Positions 1 through 5,953 of a stretch of 5,953 bases of DNA are shown piece after piece; within the stretch, counting starts at the first letter, position 1, and every line of letters begins with the position of its first letter. Where the stretch lies: assembly GCA_007127625.1 (NCBI GenBank), contig SKYZ01000055.1, forward strand, positions 1 through 5,953, in the 5' to 3' direction. This stretch comes from Aquisalimonas sp. Lineage in GTDB: Bacteria; Pseudomonadota; Gammaproteobacteria; Nitrococcales; Aquisalimonadaceae. The position numbers and the translations under genes were made by a program. A model generated the notes under the pieces. It was not told the origin of the DNA. It was given only the letters and a program-made list of their open reading frames with translations, and searched no databases.

Positions 1-3000
1 CGCGTGCGCATGAGGCCATCCTGCAGTTCGGTGTTCACCCGCGACTGCTGCAACAGCAGGGTTTCCGATTCCCGGGCCAGGTTGTCCAGCATGGATTCGA
101 TGCTGGAGAGGTCATTGACCGACTCGCCCAGGCTTCGGGAGAGCTCCTGCATGCGGGAGAACCGGTCCAGCTCGAGGGGGTCGAAGTCTTCGTCATCCTC
201 GGCGATGTCGTCGGGGCTGGCCGGCTCCGCCACGTCACTCTCACGGTCGTAGCGGTAGAGAATCTGCGCCTCGGTTTCGATCTCCAGGGTGCGGAGCTGA
301 TCGCGCAGGCGCTGGACGGTCTGGTTCATTTCCGTGAGGTTGAACCGGAAGGCCCCCACCTGCTGGTCCAGGCGTGCCCGGTAGATGCTGACCTCGCCGG
401 CATAGTTGACGAGGTTGTCCAGCAGGTCGGCACGCACGCGGATCTGGTCACCCCCGGTCCGCGCGGCGTCGCCGTGGGCCGCGGGTGCCTGGGTGTCGGC
501 AGCCGCAGGGGGCGACTCCGCCGGCGCAGCAGCATCGGTATCCGTTGCGGTCTCCCCGGCCGACGGCTGCGGCACAGACGCCGATGCCGTCTCCGGGCTC
601 TCCCACTGCTGCAGCTCCTGGAGCAGATCGTCGGCAACGGGCAGGGGTTCACCCTGCTCGGCACGCTGGCGCATGAGATGCAACCGGTCGTGGCTGCGTT
701 CCAGGAGATCCAGCAGTTGCCCGTCGGGCTGGATGGCGCGTTCGCGCACCCGCACCAGCAGCGTCTCGAGGGTATGACTGAGGTCGGCTACCGGCGTGTA
801 CCCGGCCATGCGAGCACCACCCTTGAGGGTGTGCAGGGCGCGCTCGAGTTCCTGCACCCGGGAGTTGTCGCCGGGGTCGTCGGCCCAGGCCTGGAGGGCG
901 CCCTCGATGACCTGCAGGATCTCGGCGGCCTCTTCCACGAACACGTCCATCAGTTCGCGGTCGTCCTCGGTGTCGCCGAATCCGCCGTCGGTTGCCGACG
1001 CGGCACTGTCAGCGGCCGAGGTGCCACGGGCAGCCTCGATCTGCCCGATGGCAGCCGTGGCATCCCCGCTGCTGCCGTGCTCCCGTGTCGCCGCCACCAT
1101 TGCAATGAGACGGTCGTAGCCGGCGCGCAAGGCCGTGAAGAACTCGTCGTCGGCGGCAATACGCCCCTGCTCGACGTCATTCACCAAGTTCTCGAGACTG
1201 TGACAGAGGCTGCCGATCTGCTCGAACCGGGCCAGCCGGGCACCACCCTTGAGGGTATGCAGCGAGCGCTGCAGTTCGGCGAGTGCCCCTTCGTTTTCAG
1301 GGTCGTCCTCCCAACGCTCCAGGGTGTCGTCGAGGAAGGCGAGAATGTCATCGGCCTCCTCCAGGAACAGGTTCACCAGATCCTGGTCCATCTCGTCGTC
1401 GGCGGCCGAACCCTCGCCTGCGCCCGGCTGGTCCGGGGTGGCGTCGGTTGTCTCGGCCTGATCCTGCACCGTATCGGAGGACGCCTCCGCGGTCACCGCG
1501 GGCGTCTCCTCCGGGGCATCAGGCTCGGGTCCGGTATCCCCGGCCTCGGCGTCATCGACCTCCGGCTCTTCAACGGTCACCGACAGTGCCACGAGCTCCT
1601 CGCGCAGCGGGGTGGCATCCGGGAGCGCCCGGCCCTCGCCGAGGGCCTCGACCATGGATTCCAGAACCTCCGCACCGCGCTCCAGGGCATCGAGGTCCCG
1701 TTCGCTCATGGGTTGATCGGCGTCCCGACGCTGGGCGGCAAGAAGCTCCAGCTCCCTGGCCAGGGTGGCAACCGGATCCACGTCCGCCATGCGCGCACTG
1801 CCACTCAGGGTATGCAGGCTGCGCTGGACCTCCTCGGTGACCTGGCCATCGTCCTTTCGACGGCATGCCGCGAGGAAGTCACGCACCACGCTTAGGTGGT
1901 CTTCCGTCTCGTTACTGAAAATCTCGTAGAGGGTGGCATCCATGGCCGGGCGCGCGGTGGAGGCCTCTTCGGCATCCACCGGGGCAGCCTCACCCATGGA
2001 TTCCGGTGGCTCACCAGTGGGCAGTTCATCGCCGGTCGCGGGCTCCTGCTCCGGTTCGGGGGCCCGGCGTGCTTCCCCGTCCCGGTCCGGCTCCCCCGTG
2101 GATGCGGCCTCGTCCGTTCCGGCGGCATCGCTGGCGGGCGGCCCTTCCGCCGTCGCCGAGGGCGGTGTCTCGTCGGGGTCAACGCCCTCGGCGAGTCCGG
2201 CGTCCGTGTCGCTGCCGGCGGGATCGTCATCGACCACCTCCGCCGCCTCGCCCCGGGGCGAGCTATCGGTATCGGTTTCCCCGGACGGTGAAGCCTCCGG
2301 CGGTGGCTCCGGTGCGGGGGCGCCATCGGCCAGACGTGTGGCCTCACGCATCAGCGCGCGGATATCCGCCTGGGGCGGTCCGCCACCCTGAAGCTCACTG
2401 ACCAGTTCCGGAATGGCCGCGAGGGTATTGTCCAGCAACGCAAGAACGTCCACGCCGGGGTCGACATGGCCGTCAATGATGCGGTTCAGGAGGCGCTCCA
2501 CAGACCAAGCAAGCTCACCCAGCAGCAACGCGCCCGCCAGGCGACCACTGCCCTTGAGGGTGTGGAACATGCGGCGCACCGTGATGAGATCATCATGGCG
2601 CTCCGGATCGGCGCGCCACCGCGGCATGGCCTCGTGGATGGTCTCGAGGCATTCGTCCGCCTCTTCCAGGAAGATTTCCAGAATCTCGTCATCGAGTTCA
2701 TCGGCGGCCACCGCCACATCCATGTTCACGCCGCCACTGGAGCCGGTGCGGGAAGCCGGTGCAGGTTCCGCCGGGCTGCCGGCATCCGGCACCTGCCCGG
2801 CATCCGTGGCGGCCGCCCCGTCTTCCTCGACGGTGTCCGCGGGCGGCTCGGTGGCCGTCTCGGCGGCCTCGTCGCCGGCCGCGGCTGCAGCATCCTCGCC
2901 CAGGTCTTCGGCCGCGTCCGCGGGGGCCACATCGAGGTCCTCGTCGGGCTCCAGGGCGAGGGCATCGTCGTCGCCGGGCAGTTCGACGCTGCCGGGGTCG

Positions 3001-3854
3001 GCTTCACCGTCGGTGTCGGCATCCGGTTCAGCGTTGGCGCTCGGGGTGTAGCCCAGTGTCCGCACGCTGTTCTCGGCAACATCCAGGATGCTGGCACGAC
3101 CGGAGCGGTTCTCCAGCACGGCCTCGAGGTAGTACTCGAGACCGGTAATGGCATCGGCGAGTGCATCCATACGCTGCTCGGAGGGCAGTTCGTCGGCCCC
3201 CATGATCTCCTCGCGGATGCACTGGCCCGCCGCGTCGAGCAGCAGACCGGCATGCTGCAGATCGAGCATCTCCAGGGCGCCCTGCAGACGCCTCAGCAGC
3301 GGGTCCATGCCGGCGAGGGGATCCTCACTGCGGCCTTCCATGAGACCGACCAGCGCATCCTTGATGCCGCCGACGTCGGACACGGCCTCGCGGATGGCGG
3401 TGTGGTAGACGGCGCGGTACTCGAGATCAAACAGGTCGCTGTCCTGCAGGGCAACGGACTCGTCACCGACTTCCATGCTGCCCTGCTGGGAGGTGACGCT
3501 CTCCTCGCCCTCGGTGAGCCCTTGCAGTGCGGATTCCACGTACAGCAGTGCGCGGGCGAACTCCATGAGTTCCTGCTCGTCGGCACTGTCACCGTTGGCC
3601 ATGCGCTCGACCACGGGCACCTGCTCGCGCACGACCCGCCGCGGGATACCCAGACCCAGCATGCCCAGGGTATCGGCGACACGCCGCAGGGTGTCGGCCA
3701 CGCCACTGAGGCGCTCGGGCTCGCCCTGATCGCTGCGCACGTAGAGATCCAGGGCGTCCTTGATGGTGGTGAGGTCCTCGCGCAGGGCGTCGGACACGCT
3801 CTGGAGAATATCGGAACCCGGACGGTAGCCGCCGGTTTCCTGGTTGTTGGCCAC
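1..3854 (-). CDS. chpA: ChpA/PilL-type multi-Hpt chemosensory histidine kinase, central part (partial)
   Basis: This open frame continues chpA after the TGA and runs off the left edge. ChpA-like sequence begins at 3875. The first conventional start codon is GTG at 3854, with no well-spaced ribosome site, so that start is only nominal. Codons counted from 4754: 294-390 and about 420-520 are degenerate Hpt-like units (ADTLGMLGLG; LLRRLQGALEML) lacking a His acceptor. Four canonical Hpt domains follow: FHTLKGSGRLAG (His731), LHTLSGSARMAD (His981), LHTLKGGARLAR (His1166) and LHTLKGGARMAG (His1308), each preceded by a FLEEADE-like helix. They are joined by acidic Ala/Pro-rich linkers. From codon 1436, IRVRADLLDNLVNYAGEVSI and later FDPLELDRFSRMQELSRSLG match the dimerisation region of ChpA, which leads into the ATPase domain; that domain, the CheW-like part and the receiver are outside the window. 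The expected role is autophosphorylation controlled by PilJ and phosphotransfer to PilG/PilH-type regulators of type IV pili. If only this part is translated, the kinase would lack its N-terminal module. Confidence 0.85.
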   Translation of the reverse strand, partial: MANNQETGGYRPGSDILQSVSDALREDLTTIKDALDLYVRSDQGEPERLSGVADTLRRVADTLGMLGLGIPRRVVREQVPVVERMANGDSADEQELMEFARALLYVESALQGLTEGEESVTSQQGSMEVGDESVALQDSDLFDLEYRAVYHTAIREAVSDVGGIKDALVGLMEGRSEDPLAGMDPLLRRLQGALEMLDLQHAGLLLDAAGQCIREEIMGADELPSEQRMDALADAITGLEYYLEAVLENRSGRASILDVAENSVRTLGYTPSANAEPDADTDGEADPGSVELPGDDDALALEPDEDLDVAPADAAEDLGEDAAAAAGDEAAETATEPPADTVEEDGAAATDAGQVPDAGSPAEPAPASRTGSSGGVNMDVAVAADELDDEILEIFLEEADECLETIHEAMPRWRADPERHDDLITVRRMFHTLKGSGRLAGALLLGELAWSVERLLNRIIDGHVDPGVDVLALLDNTLAAIPELVSELQGGGPPQADIRALMREATRLADGAPAPEPPPEASPSGETDTDSSPRGEAAEVVDDDPAGSDTDAGLAEGVDPDETPPSATAEGPPASDAAGTDEAASTGEPDRDGEARRAPEPEQEPATGDELPTGEPPESMGEAAPVDAEEASTARPAMDATLYEIFSNETEDHLSVVRDFLAACRRKDDGQVTEEVQRSLHTLSGSARMADVDPVATLARELELLAAQRRDADQPMSERDLDALERGAEVLESMVEALGEGRALPDATPLREELVALSVTVEEPEVDDAEAGDTGPEPDAPEETPAVTAEASSDTVQDQAETTDATPDQPGAGEGSAADDEMDQDLVNLFLEEADDILAFLDDTLERWEDDPENEGALAELQRSLHTLKGGARLARFEQIGSLCHSLENLVNDVEQGRIAADDEFFTALRAGYDRLIAMVAATREHGSSGDATAAIGQIEAARGTSAADSAASATDGGFGDTEDDRELMDVFVEEAAEILQVIEGALQAWADDPGDNSRVQELERALHTLKGGARMAGYTPVADLSHTLETLLVRVRERAIQPDGQLLDLLERSHDRLHLMRQRAEQGEPLPVADDLLQELQQWESPETASASVPQPSAGETATDTDAAAPAESPPAAADTQAPAAHGDAARTGGDQIRVRADLLDNLVNYAGEVSIYRARLDQQVGAFRFNLTEMNQTVQRLRDQLRTLEIETEAQILYRYDRESDVAEPASPDDIAEDDEDFDPLELDRFSRMQELSRSLGESVNDLSSIESMLDNLARESETLLLQQSRVNTELQDGLMRT
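814..830 (-). repeat. 17-nt repeat copy 1 in the Hpt phosphorylation motif
   Basis: The plus-strand sequence gcaccacccttgagggt is identical to 1240-1256. It lies over the codons for the HTLKGGAR motif of the fourth canonical Hpt domain (His codon 833-831). It is a coding repeat arising from the duplicated domain, not a mobile or regulatory repeat. Confidence 0.75.
1240..1256 (-). repeat. 17-nt repeat copy 2 in the Hpt phosphorylation motif
   Basis: This is the second copy of the sequence at 814-830, over the HTLKGGAR codons of the third canonical Hpt domain (His codon 1259-1257). The identity includes third codon positions. The flanking bases diverge, although the protein motif is shared. 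Confidence 0.75.
1944..2330 (-). other. Acidic low-complexity linker between Hpt domains of ChpA
   Basis: About 129 codons between the His731 and His981 Hpt domains encode mostly Glu, Asp, Ala, Pro, Ser, Thr and Gly, with pieces such as APAPEPPPEASPSGETDTD and EPEQEPATGDELPTGEPPE. No domain motif is visible. It reads as a flexible tether. Similar but shorter acidic linkers lie at about 2724-3040 and 1400-1575. The first of these contains an Ala run within EDLGEDAAAAAGDEAAETA. Confidence 0.7.
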
Positions 3855-3875
3855 GTCCTGGGAATCGGGGAGCAG

Positions 3876-3878
3876 TCA
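3876..3878 (-). other. In-frame TGA interrupting chpA
   Basis: On the minus strand the local reading is GAC TGA CTG CTC CCC, in the chpA frame. I checked every tta, cta and tca triplet on the plus strand in this register from position 1 to 3875 and found no other stop, so this TGA is the sole interruption of a frame of at least 1584 codons. It would be codon 293 and falls in a linker between two Hpt-like helical units. The next base is C, a context known in E. coli to make UGA a relatively weak terminator. Its status (mutation, natural split, read-through or sequencing error) is undecided. Confidence 0.85.
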
Positions 3879-4754
3879 GTCCAGGGCAAACCGTTCCTGT
3901 ATCGCGAGCACGCGCTCGCCGCTGTCGCCGGAGCGGGCGACGTAGTAGAGCATGTTCTTGAGCAGATCGTCGGGCGGCGTCTCCGCCAGCTGCTCCTCGC
4001 CATGGTCGATGATGCGTTTGAGCTGCCGGTCCACCTGGCCCAGGACGCCCTTCACCGCCGTGGTGGTTTCCAGTTCACCACTGCGCAGGCCGTCGACGAC
4101 ACCGGCCGCGATCCAGAACAGGTCGCCGGTACGGTCATCACCCGCGGCGGCATCGAGCTCGTCGAGGATGGCCTGCATGCGCTGCAGACTGGCGGGCACG
4201 GACTGCCCACGCAGAAACGCCAGCAGCGCGCGCTGGAAACGGTGCCGGTGCTGGCGCGCCAGACCGGCGATGGAAGCGCCTTCGTCACGCGCACGCCGGG
4301 GCTGTTCGGCACTGGTGGCGAGGTCCGGCGCGAACAGCATGCTCTCCGTCAGCAACGGGGCGCCGCGTGCGGCCCGCAGGTCGTTGAGCAGGGGCAACAC
4401 CAGCACGCTGCTGTCGCGGTCGCCCTTCTGAATGCGCTCCAGGTAGTCGGACACGGAGAGAATCCCCCGCATCAGGGTCTCTTCACCTTCCCTGGGCTGC
4501 GCCAGATCACCGTTGACCAGCCCCTCCAGGACCTGCTCCATCTCTTCCACCAGCATGGAGAGGGCATAGAGCTCCAGCATCTGCAGGGTGCCGTAGACCT
4601 GGTGCAGATAGGTCATGCAGAACCGCAACTGCGTGCGGTCGCTGGAATCCTCGGAGTACTCCTCCAGGGCCTGAGCGGCCTGCTGCAGGGTTTCGTCCAG
4701 CTCGTTGCGGACCCAACCGAGCGTACTGGCGTTGTTCTGGCGCTCACTGGTCAT
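3876..4754 (-). CDS. chpA: ChpA/PilL-type kinase, N-terminal segment ending at an in-frame TGA
   Basis: This is a 292-codon reading frame whose product matches the N-terminal part of ChpA/PilL, the large hybrid CheA-like kinase of the Pil-Chp system. The start ATG at 4754 lies 13 nt after pilK. Residues about 10-110 form a helical Hpt-like unit with LRFCMTYLHQVYGTLQML (43-60). His51 sits where a phospho-acceptor His would be, but the usual HTLKG is HQVYG, so the conserved Lys is Tyr. ChpA homologues have a very similar N-terminal motif. Residues about 165-285 form a second all-helical unit without an Hpt motif, ending in DLLKNMLYYVARS and ERFALD. The frame then meets TGA at 3878-3876, and ChpA-like sequence resumes at the very next codon in the same frame (LLPDSQDV). 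The segment is therefore either the first half of an interrupted chpA or a separately made N-terminal protein. It has no catalytic domain of its own. Codon use and composition match the downstream part. Confidence 0.8.
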   Translation of the reverse strand: MTSERQNNASTLGWVRNELDETLQQAAQALEEYSEDSSDRTQLRFCMTYLHQVYGTLQMLELYALSMLVEEMEQVLEGLVNGDLAQPREGEETLMRGILSVSDYLERIQKGDRDSSVLVLPLLNDLRAARGAPLLTESMLFAPDLATSAEQPRRARDEGASIAGLARQHRHRFQRALLAFLRGQSVPASLQRMQAILDELDAAAGDDRTGDLFWIAAGVVDGLRSGELETTTAVKGVLGQVDRQLKRIIDHGEEQLAETPPDDLLKNMLYYVARSGDSGERVLAIQERFALD

Positions 4755-4763
4755 GGGCTACAC

Positions 4764-4769
4764 CCGCCT
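4764..4769 (-). promoter_or_regulatory. Probable Shine-Dalgarno site of chpA overlapping the pilK stop
   Basis: On the minus strand, AGGCGG (5 of 6 matches to AGGAGG) begins inside the TAG stop of pilK and lies 9 nt before the ATG at 4754-4752. The match and spacing are moderate. The overlap with the upstream stop suggests that chpA translation is coupled to termination of pilK. Confidence 0.5.
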
Positions 4770-5658
4770 ACTCGTTCACCGGCCGGCGGAATGCCAGCAC
4801 ATCGCCGGAGTTCCGCACGCGCTCAAGCCCGGTCGGGCGGCGGCGGACGAATTCTCCGGCCCCAAGAATCAGAATCGCCCCTGGTTGCAGGTGGCGGGCC
4901 AGGCCATCGACGATGGCGCGGCGGCGTTCGTGATCGAAATAGATCAGCAGGTTCTGGCAGTAGATGACATCCATCTGCAGGCTGCTGGTCCGCGCGGCAT
5001 CCAGCACGTTCATCTGCGCGAACCCAACGCGACGGCGCAGCGGAGCGACAATGCGGAAACGCTCCCGCTCCGGGAGGATTCCGCAGTACCGGTTACGCTT
5101 GTCCTCGGGGATATCCGCCATGCGACGCAGCGGGTAGGTCCCCTGCCGTCCCACACCGAGGGCGTGCATGCTGATGTCGGTGCCGGTGACGCCGTAGTGG
5201 GGCGTCGCCGGATGATCGCCGACGGCGTCCGCCACGGTCATGGCCAGGGTGTAGACCTCCTCGCCGGTGGAACAGCCCACGCTCCAGATGTTGAGCTCCT
5301 GCCGGTTCGCGGCGAGCAGCTCCGGCAATACCTGATCGGCCAGGAAGGTCAGGGCCCGCGGATCCCGGAAGAAGCGGGTCTCGTGGACGGTAAGCCGATC
5401 CACCAGCGCCGCCCATTCCAGGTTCCCGGCAACGCCGGAGACCAGGTACTGGTAGTAGGCATCGAAATCCCGGAAGCCCACCTCGCGCATGCGCAGGCCC
5501 ACGCTGGTCACCAGGAAGGACTTGCGCTCCCCCGGCATCGCCATGCCGGTGCGCCGCTCCAGCAGCTCCGCCCAGCGGGCGAACTGCCGGTCGTCCATGT
5601 CCGGCAGGGCGTTGAGCCCCTCCCAGGCGCCGACAATTTGATCGTTGGCCGCGGCCAT
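4768..5658 (-). CDS. pilK: CheR-family MCP glutamate methyltransferase (PilK-like)
   Basis: This complete protein of 296 residues would transfer methyl groups from S-adenosylmethionine to glutamates of the chemoreceptor, presumably PilJ encoded just upstream, in the cytoplasm. Residues about 22-85 form the small helical CheR N-domain. The conserved segment LTVHETRFFRDP (89-100) matches the CheR signature (N/H)ET-FFRD. The SAM-binding loop is NIWSVGCSTGEEVYTLAM (123-140). GTDIS (159-163) carries the acidic residue expected to contact SAM, and MDVIYCQNLLIYFD (229-242) matches the family CRNVLIYF motif, with Gln in place of the usual Arg. The length is typical of CheR. The ATG at 5658 has a strong GGAGG site. 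The stop TAG (4770-4768) is 13 nt before the chpA start. The name PilK comes from the position between pilJ and chpA; the biochemical class is more certain than the name. The C-terminal end (GAGEFVRRRPTGLERV) looks intact. Confidence 0.9.
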   Translation of the reverse strand: MAAANDQIVGAWEGLNALPDMDDRQFARWAELLERRTGMAMPGERKSFLVTSVGLRMREVGFRDFDAYYQYLVSGVAGNLEWAALVDRLTVHETRFFRDPRALTFLADQVLPELLAANRQELNIWSVGCSTGEEVYTLAMTVADAVGDHPATPHYGVTGTDISMHALGVGRQGTYPLRRMADIPEDKRNRYCGILPERERFRIVAPLRRRVGFAQMNVLDAARTSSLQMDVIYCQNLLIYFDHERRRAIVDGLARHLQPGAILILGAGEFVRRRPTGLERVRNSGDVLAFRRPVNE

Positions 5659-5664
5659 GGGCAG

Positions 5665-5669
5665 CCTCC
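5665..5669 (-). promoter_or_regulatory. Shine-Dalgarno site of the cheR/pilK gene
   Basis: On the minus strand, GGAGG lies in the 12-nt gap between the pilJ stop (5671-5673) and an ATG at 5658-5656, with a 6-nt spacer. This is a near-consensus ribosome binding site. It fixes the 296-residue start of the methyltransferase and suggests translation coupled to pilJ. Confidence 0.8.
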
Positions 5670-5670
5670 G

Positions 5671-5953
5671 CTAGCCCTGCCGCGATTCGGGCAGCTTGAA
5701 ACCGGCCACCGATTCGCGGAGCTCATTGGCGAGATCCGCCAGGTTACCGATGGAGGTCGCCGTCTCGTTGGTACCGGCGGAGGTCTGCGAGGTGATCTCC
5801 TGGATGACGTTCATGGTGTCGGAGATGTTCGCCGCCGCCTCGGCCTGCTGACGCGCCGCCTCGGAGATTCTCTGGATGAGACCCGCGAGCTGCTGGGACG
5901 TCGACTCGATCTCGCGGAGTGCCTCGCCGGCCTCCTCGGCCTGGTGGGCCCCG
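5671..5953 (-). CDS. pilJ: PilJ-like methyl-accepting chemotaxis protein, C-terminal end (partial)
   Basis: Only the last 93 codons are in the window; the start lies beyond the right edge, and the gene ends with TAG at 5673-5671. The visible protein is the end of an MCP cytoplasmic signalling domain: a long Ala/Glu/Gln-rich helix with the stretches LREIESTSQQLAGLIQRIS, MNVIQEITSQTSAGTNETA and LADLANELRESVAGFKLP. The pattern of ISDTMNVIQEIT followed by TSAGT and a short tail after VAGFKLP resembles PilJ, the inner-membrane receptor of the type IV pilus Pil-Chp system, more than flagellar MCPs. The tail ends ESRQG, so there is no C-terminal NWETF-like pentapeptide for docking CheR, which fits a PilJ-type receptor. 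Its role in controlling ChpA kinase activity is inferred from the family. It lies 12 nt upstream of the CheR gene in the same direction, consistent with one operon. The periplasmic sensing part cannot be judged here. Confidence 0.87.
   Translation of the reverse strand, partial: GAHQAEEAGEALREIESTSQQLAGLIQRISEAARQQAEAAANISDTMNVIQEITSQTSAGTNETATSIGNLADLANELRESVAGFKLPESRQG

Noticed and set aside
474..1895. Plus-strand open frame of 473 codons with a recurring TTLEG(V/M)Q motif
   Set aside because: It is also in codon register antisense to chpA. The recurring motif is simply the complement of the repeated HTLKG codons of the Hpt domains, not a repeat protein.
1892..2347. Minus-strand open frame of 151 codons encoding a His/Pro/Arg-rich protein
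   Set aside because: This is an out-of-frame shadow of the acidic linker region of chpA, with biased composition and no start-site support.
3830..3880. Selenocysteine insertion at the TGA
   Set aside because: No convincing SECIS-like hairpin is visible just downstream, and the protein context is an inter-domain linker rather than a redox site.
3293..4003. Minus-strand open frame of 236 codons overlapping the TGA, possibly a frameshifted continuation
   Set aside because: Its translation is Arg/Ser/Pro/Cys-rich shadow sequence. The true ChpA sequence continues in the original frame on both sides of the stop, so no frameshift is involved.
4755..4767. Promoter or terminator between pilK and chpA
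   Set aside because: The gap is only 13 nt, with no inverted repeat or promoter elements, and fits continuous operon transcription.
2466..4967. Very long plus-strand open frame (833 codons)
   Set aside because: It lies antisense to chpA in exact codon register over most of its length. Its stops would need TTA, CTA or TCA codons in chpA, which are rare in GC-rich genes, so it stays open by chance. Its product has no recognisable domain, while the minus strand encodes clear ChpA sequence.

Overview
The window is a GC-rich, fully coding stretch of a proteobacterial (most likely gammaproteobacterial) chromosome. All real genes are on the minus strand, so transcription runs from the right edge to the left edge. 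It holds part of a Pil-Chp type chemosensory operon, the system that controls type IV pili and twitching motility in Pseudomonas and relatives. The gene order matches the known pilJ-pilK-chpA order. The assignment rests on recognisable PilJ, CheR/PilK and ChpA protein sequence. The strongly acidic, Ala/Pro-rich linkers and high GC would fit a halophilic Ectothiorhodospiraceae-like organism, but that placement is a weak inference.

Layout in transcription order. (1) 5953-5671 is the C-terminal end of a PilJ-type methyl-accepting protein, cut by the window edge. (2) 5658-4768 is a complete CheR-family methyltransferase (PilK-like) with a clear Shine-Dalgarno site. (3) From 4754 to the left edge runs a giant ChpA/PilL-type histidine kinase frame of at least 1584 codons. 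It contains an N-terminal Hpt-like module, two further degenerate Hpt-like units, four canonical Hpt domains (phospho-acceptor His codons at 2564, 1814, 1259 and 833) joined by long acidic linkers, and then the CheA-type dimerisation region. The catalytic ATPase, CheW-like and receiver domains would lie beyond position 1.

The most notable observation is one in-frame TGA at 3876-3878. It is the only stop in the whole ChpA frame between 4754 and position 1, and recognisable ChpA sequence continues in the same frame directly on both sides. The gene is therefore a nonsense-interrupted pseudogene, a natural split into two polypeptides, a read-through gene, or a sequencing error. The sequence alone cannot decide between these.

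In the expected pathway, PilJ senses a pilus or surface-related signal, PilK methylates it, and ChpA autophosphorylates and passes phosphate through its Hpt array to PilG/PilH-type response regulators. Those regulators are presumably encoded to the right of the window. The gaps between genes are 12 and 13 nt, so the three genes look like one transcript with coupled translation. No promoter, terminator, RNA gene, mobile element or CRISPR array was seen, and no stretch over 300 nt lacks a gene. Long open frames on the plus strand are antisense shadows of chpA.
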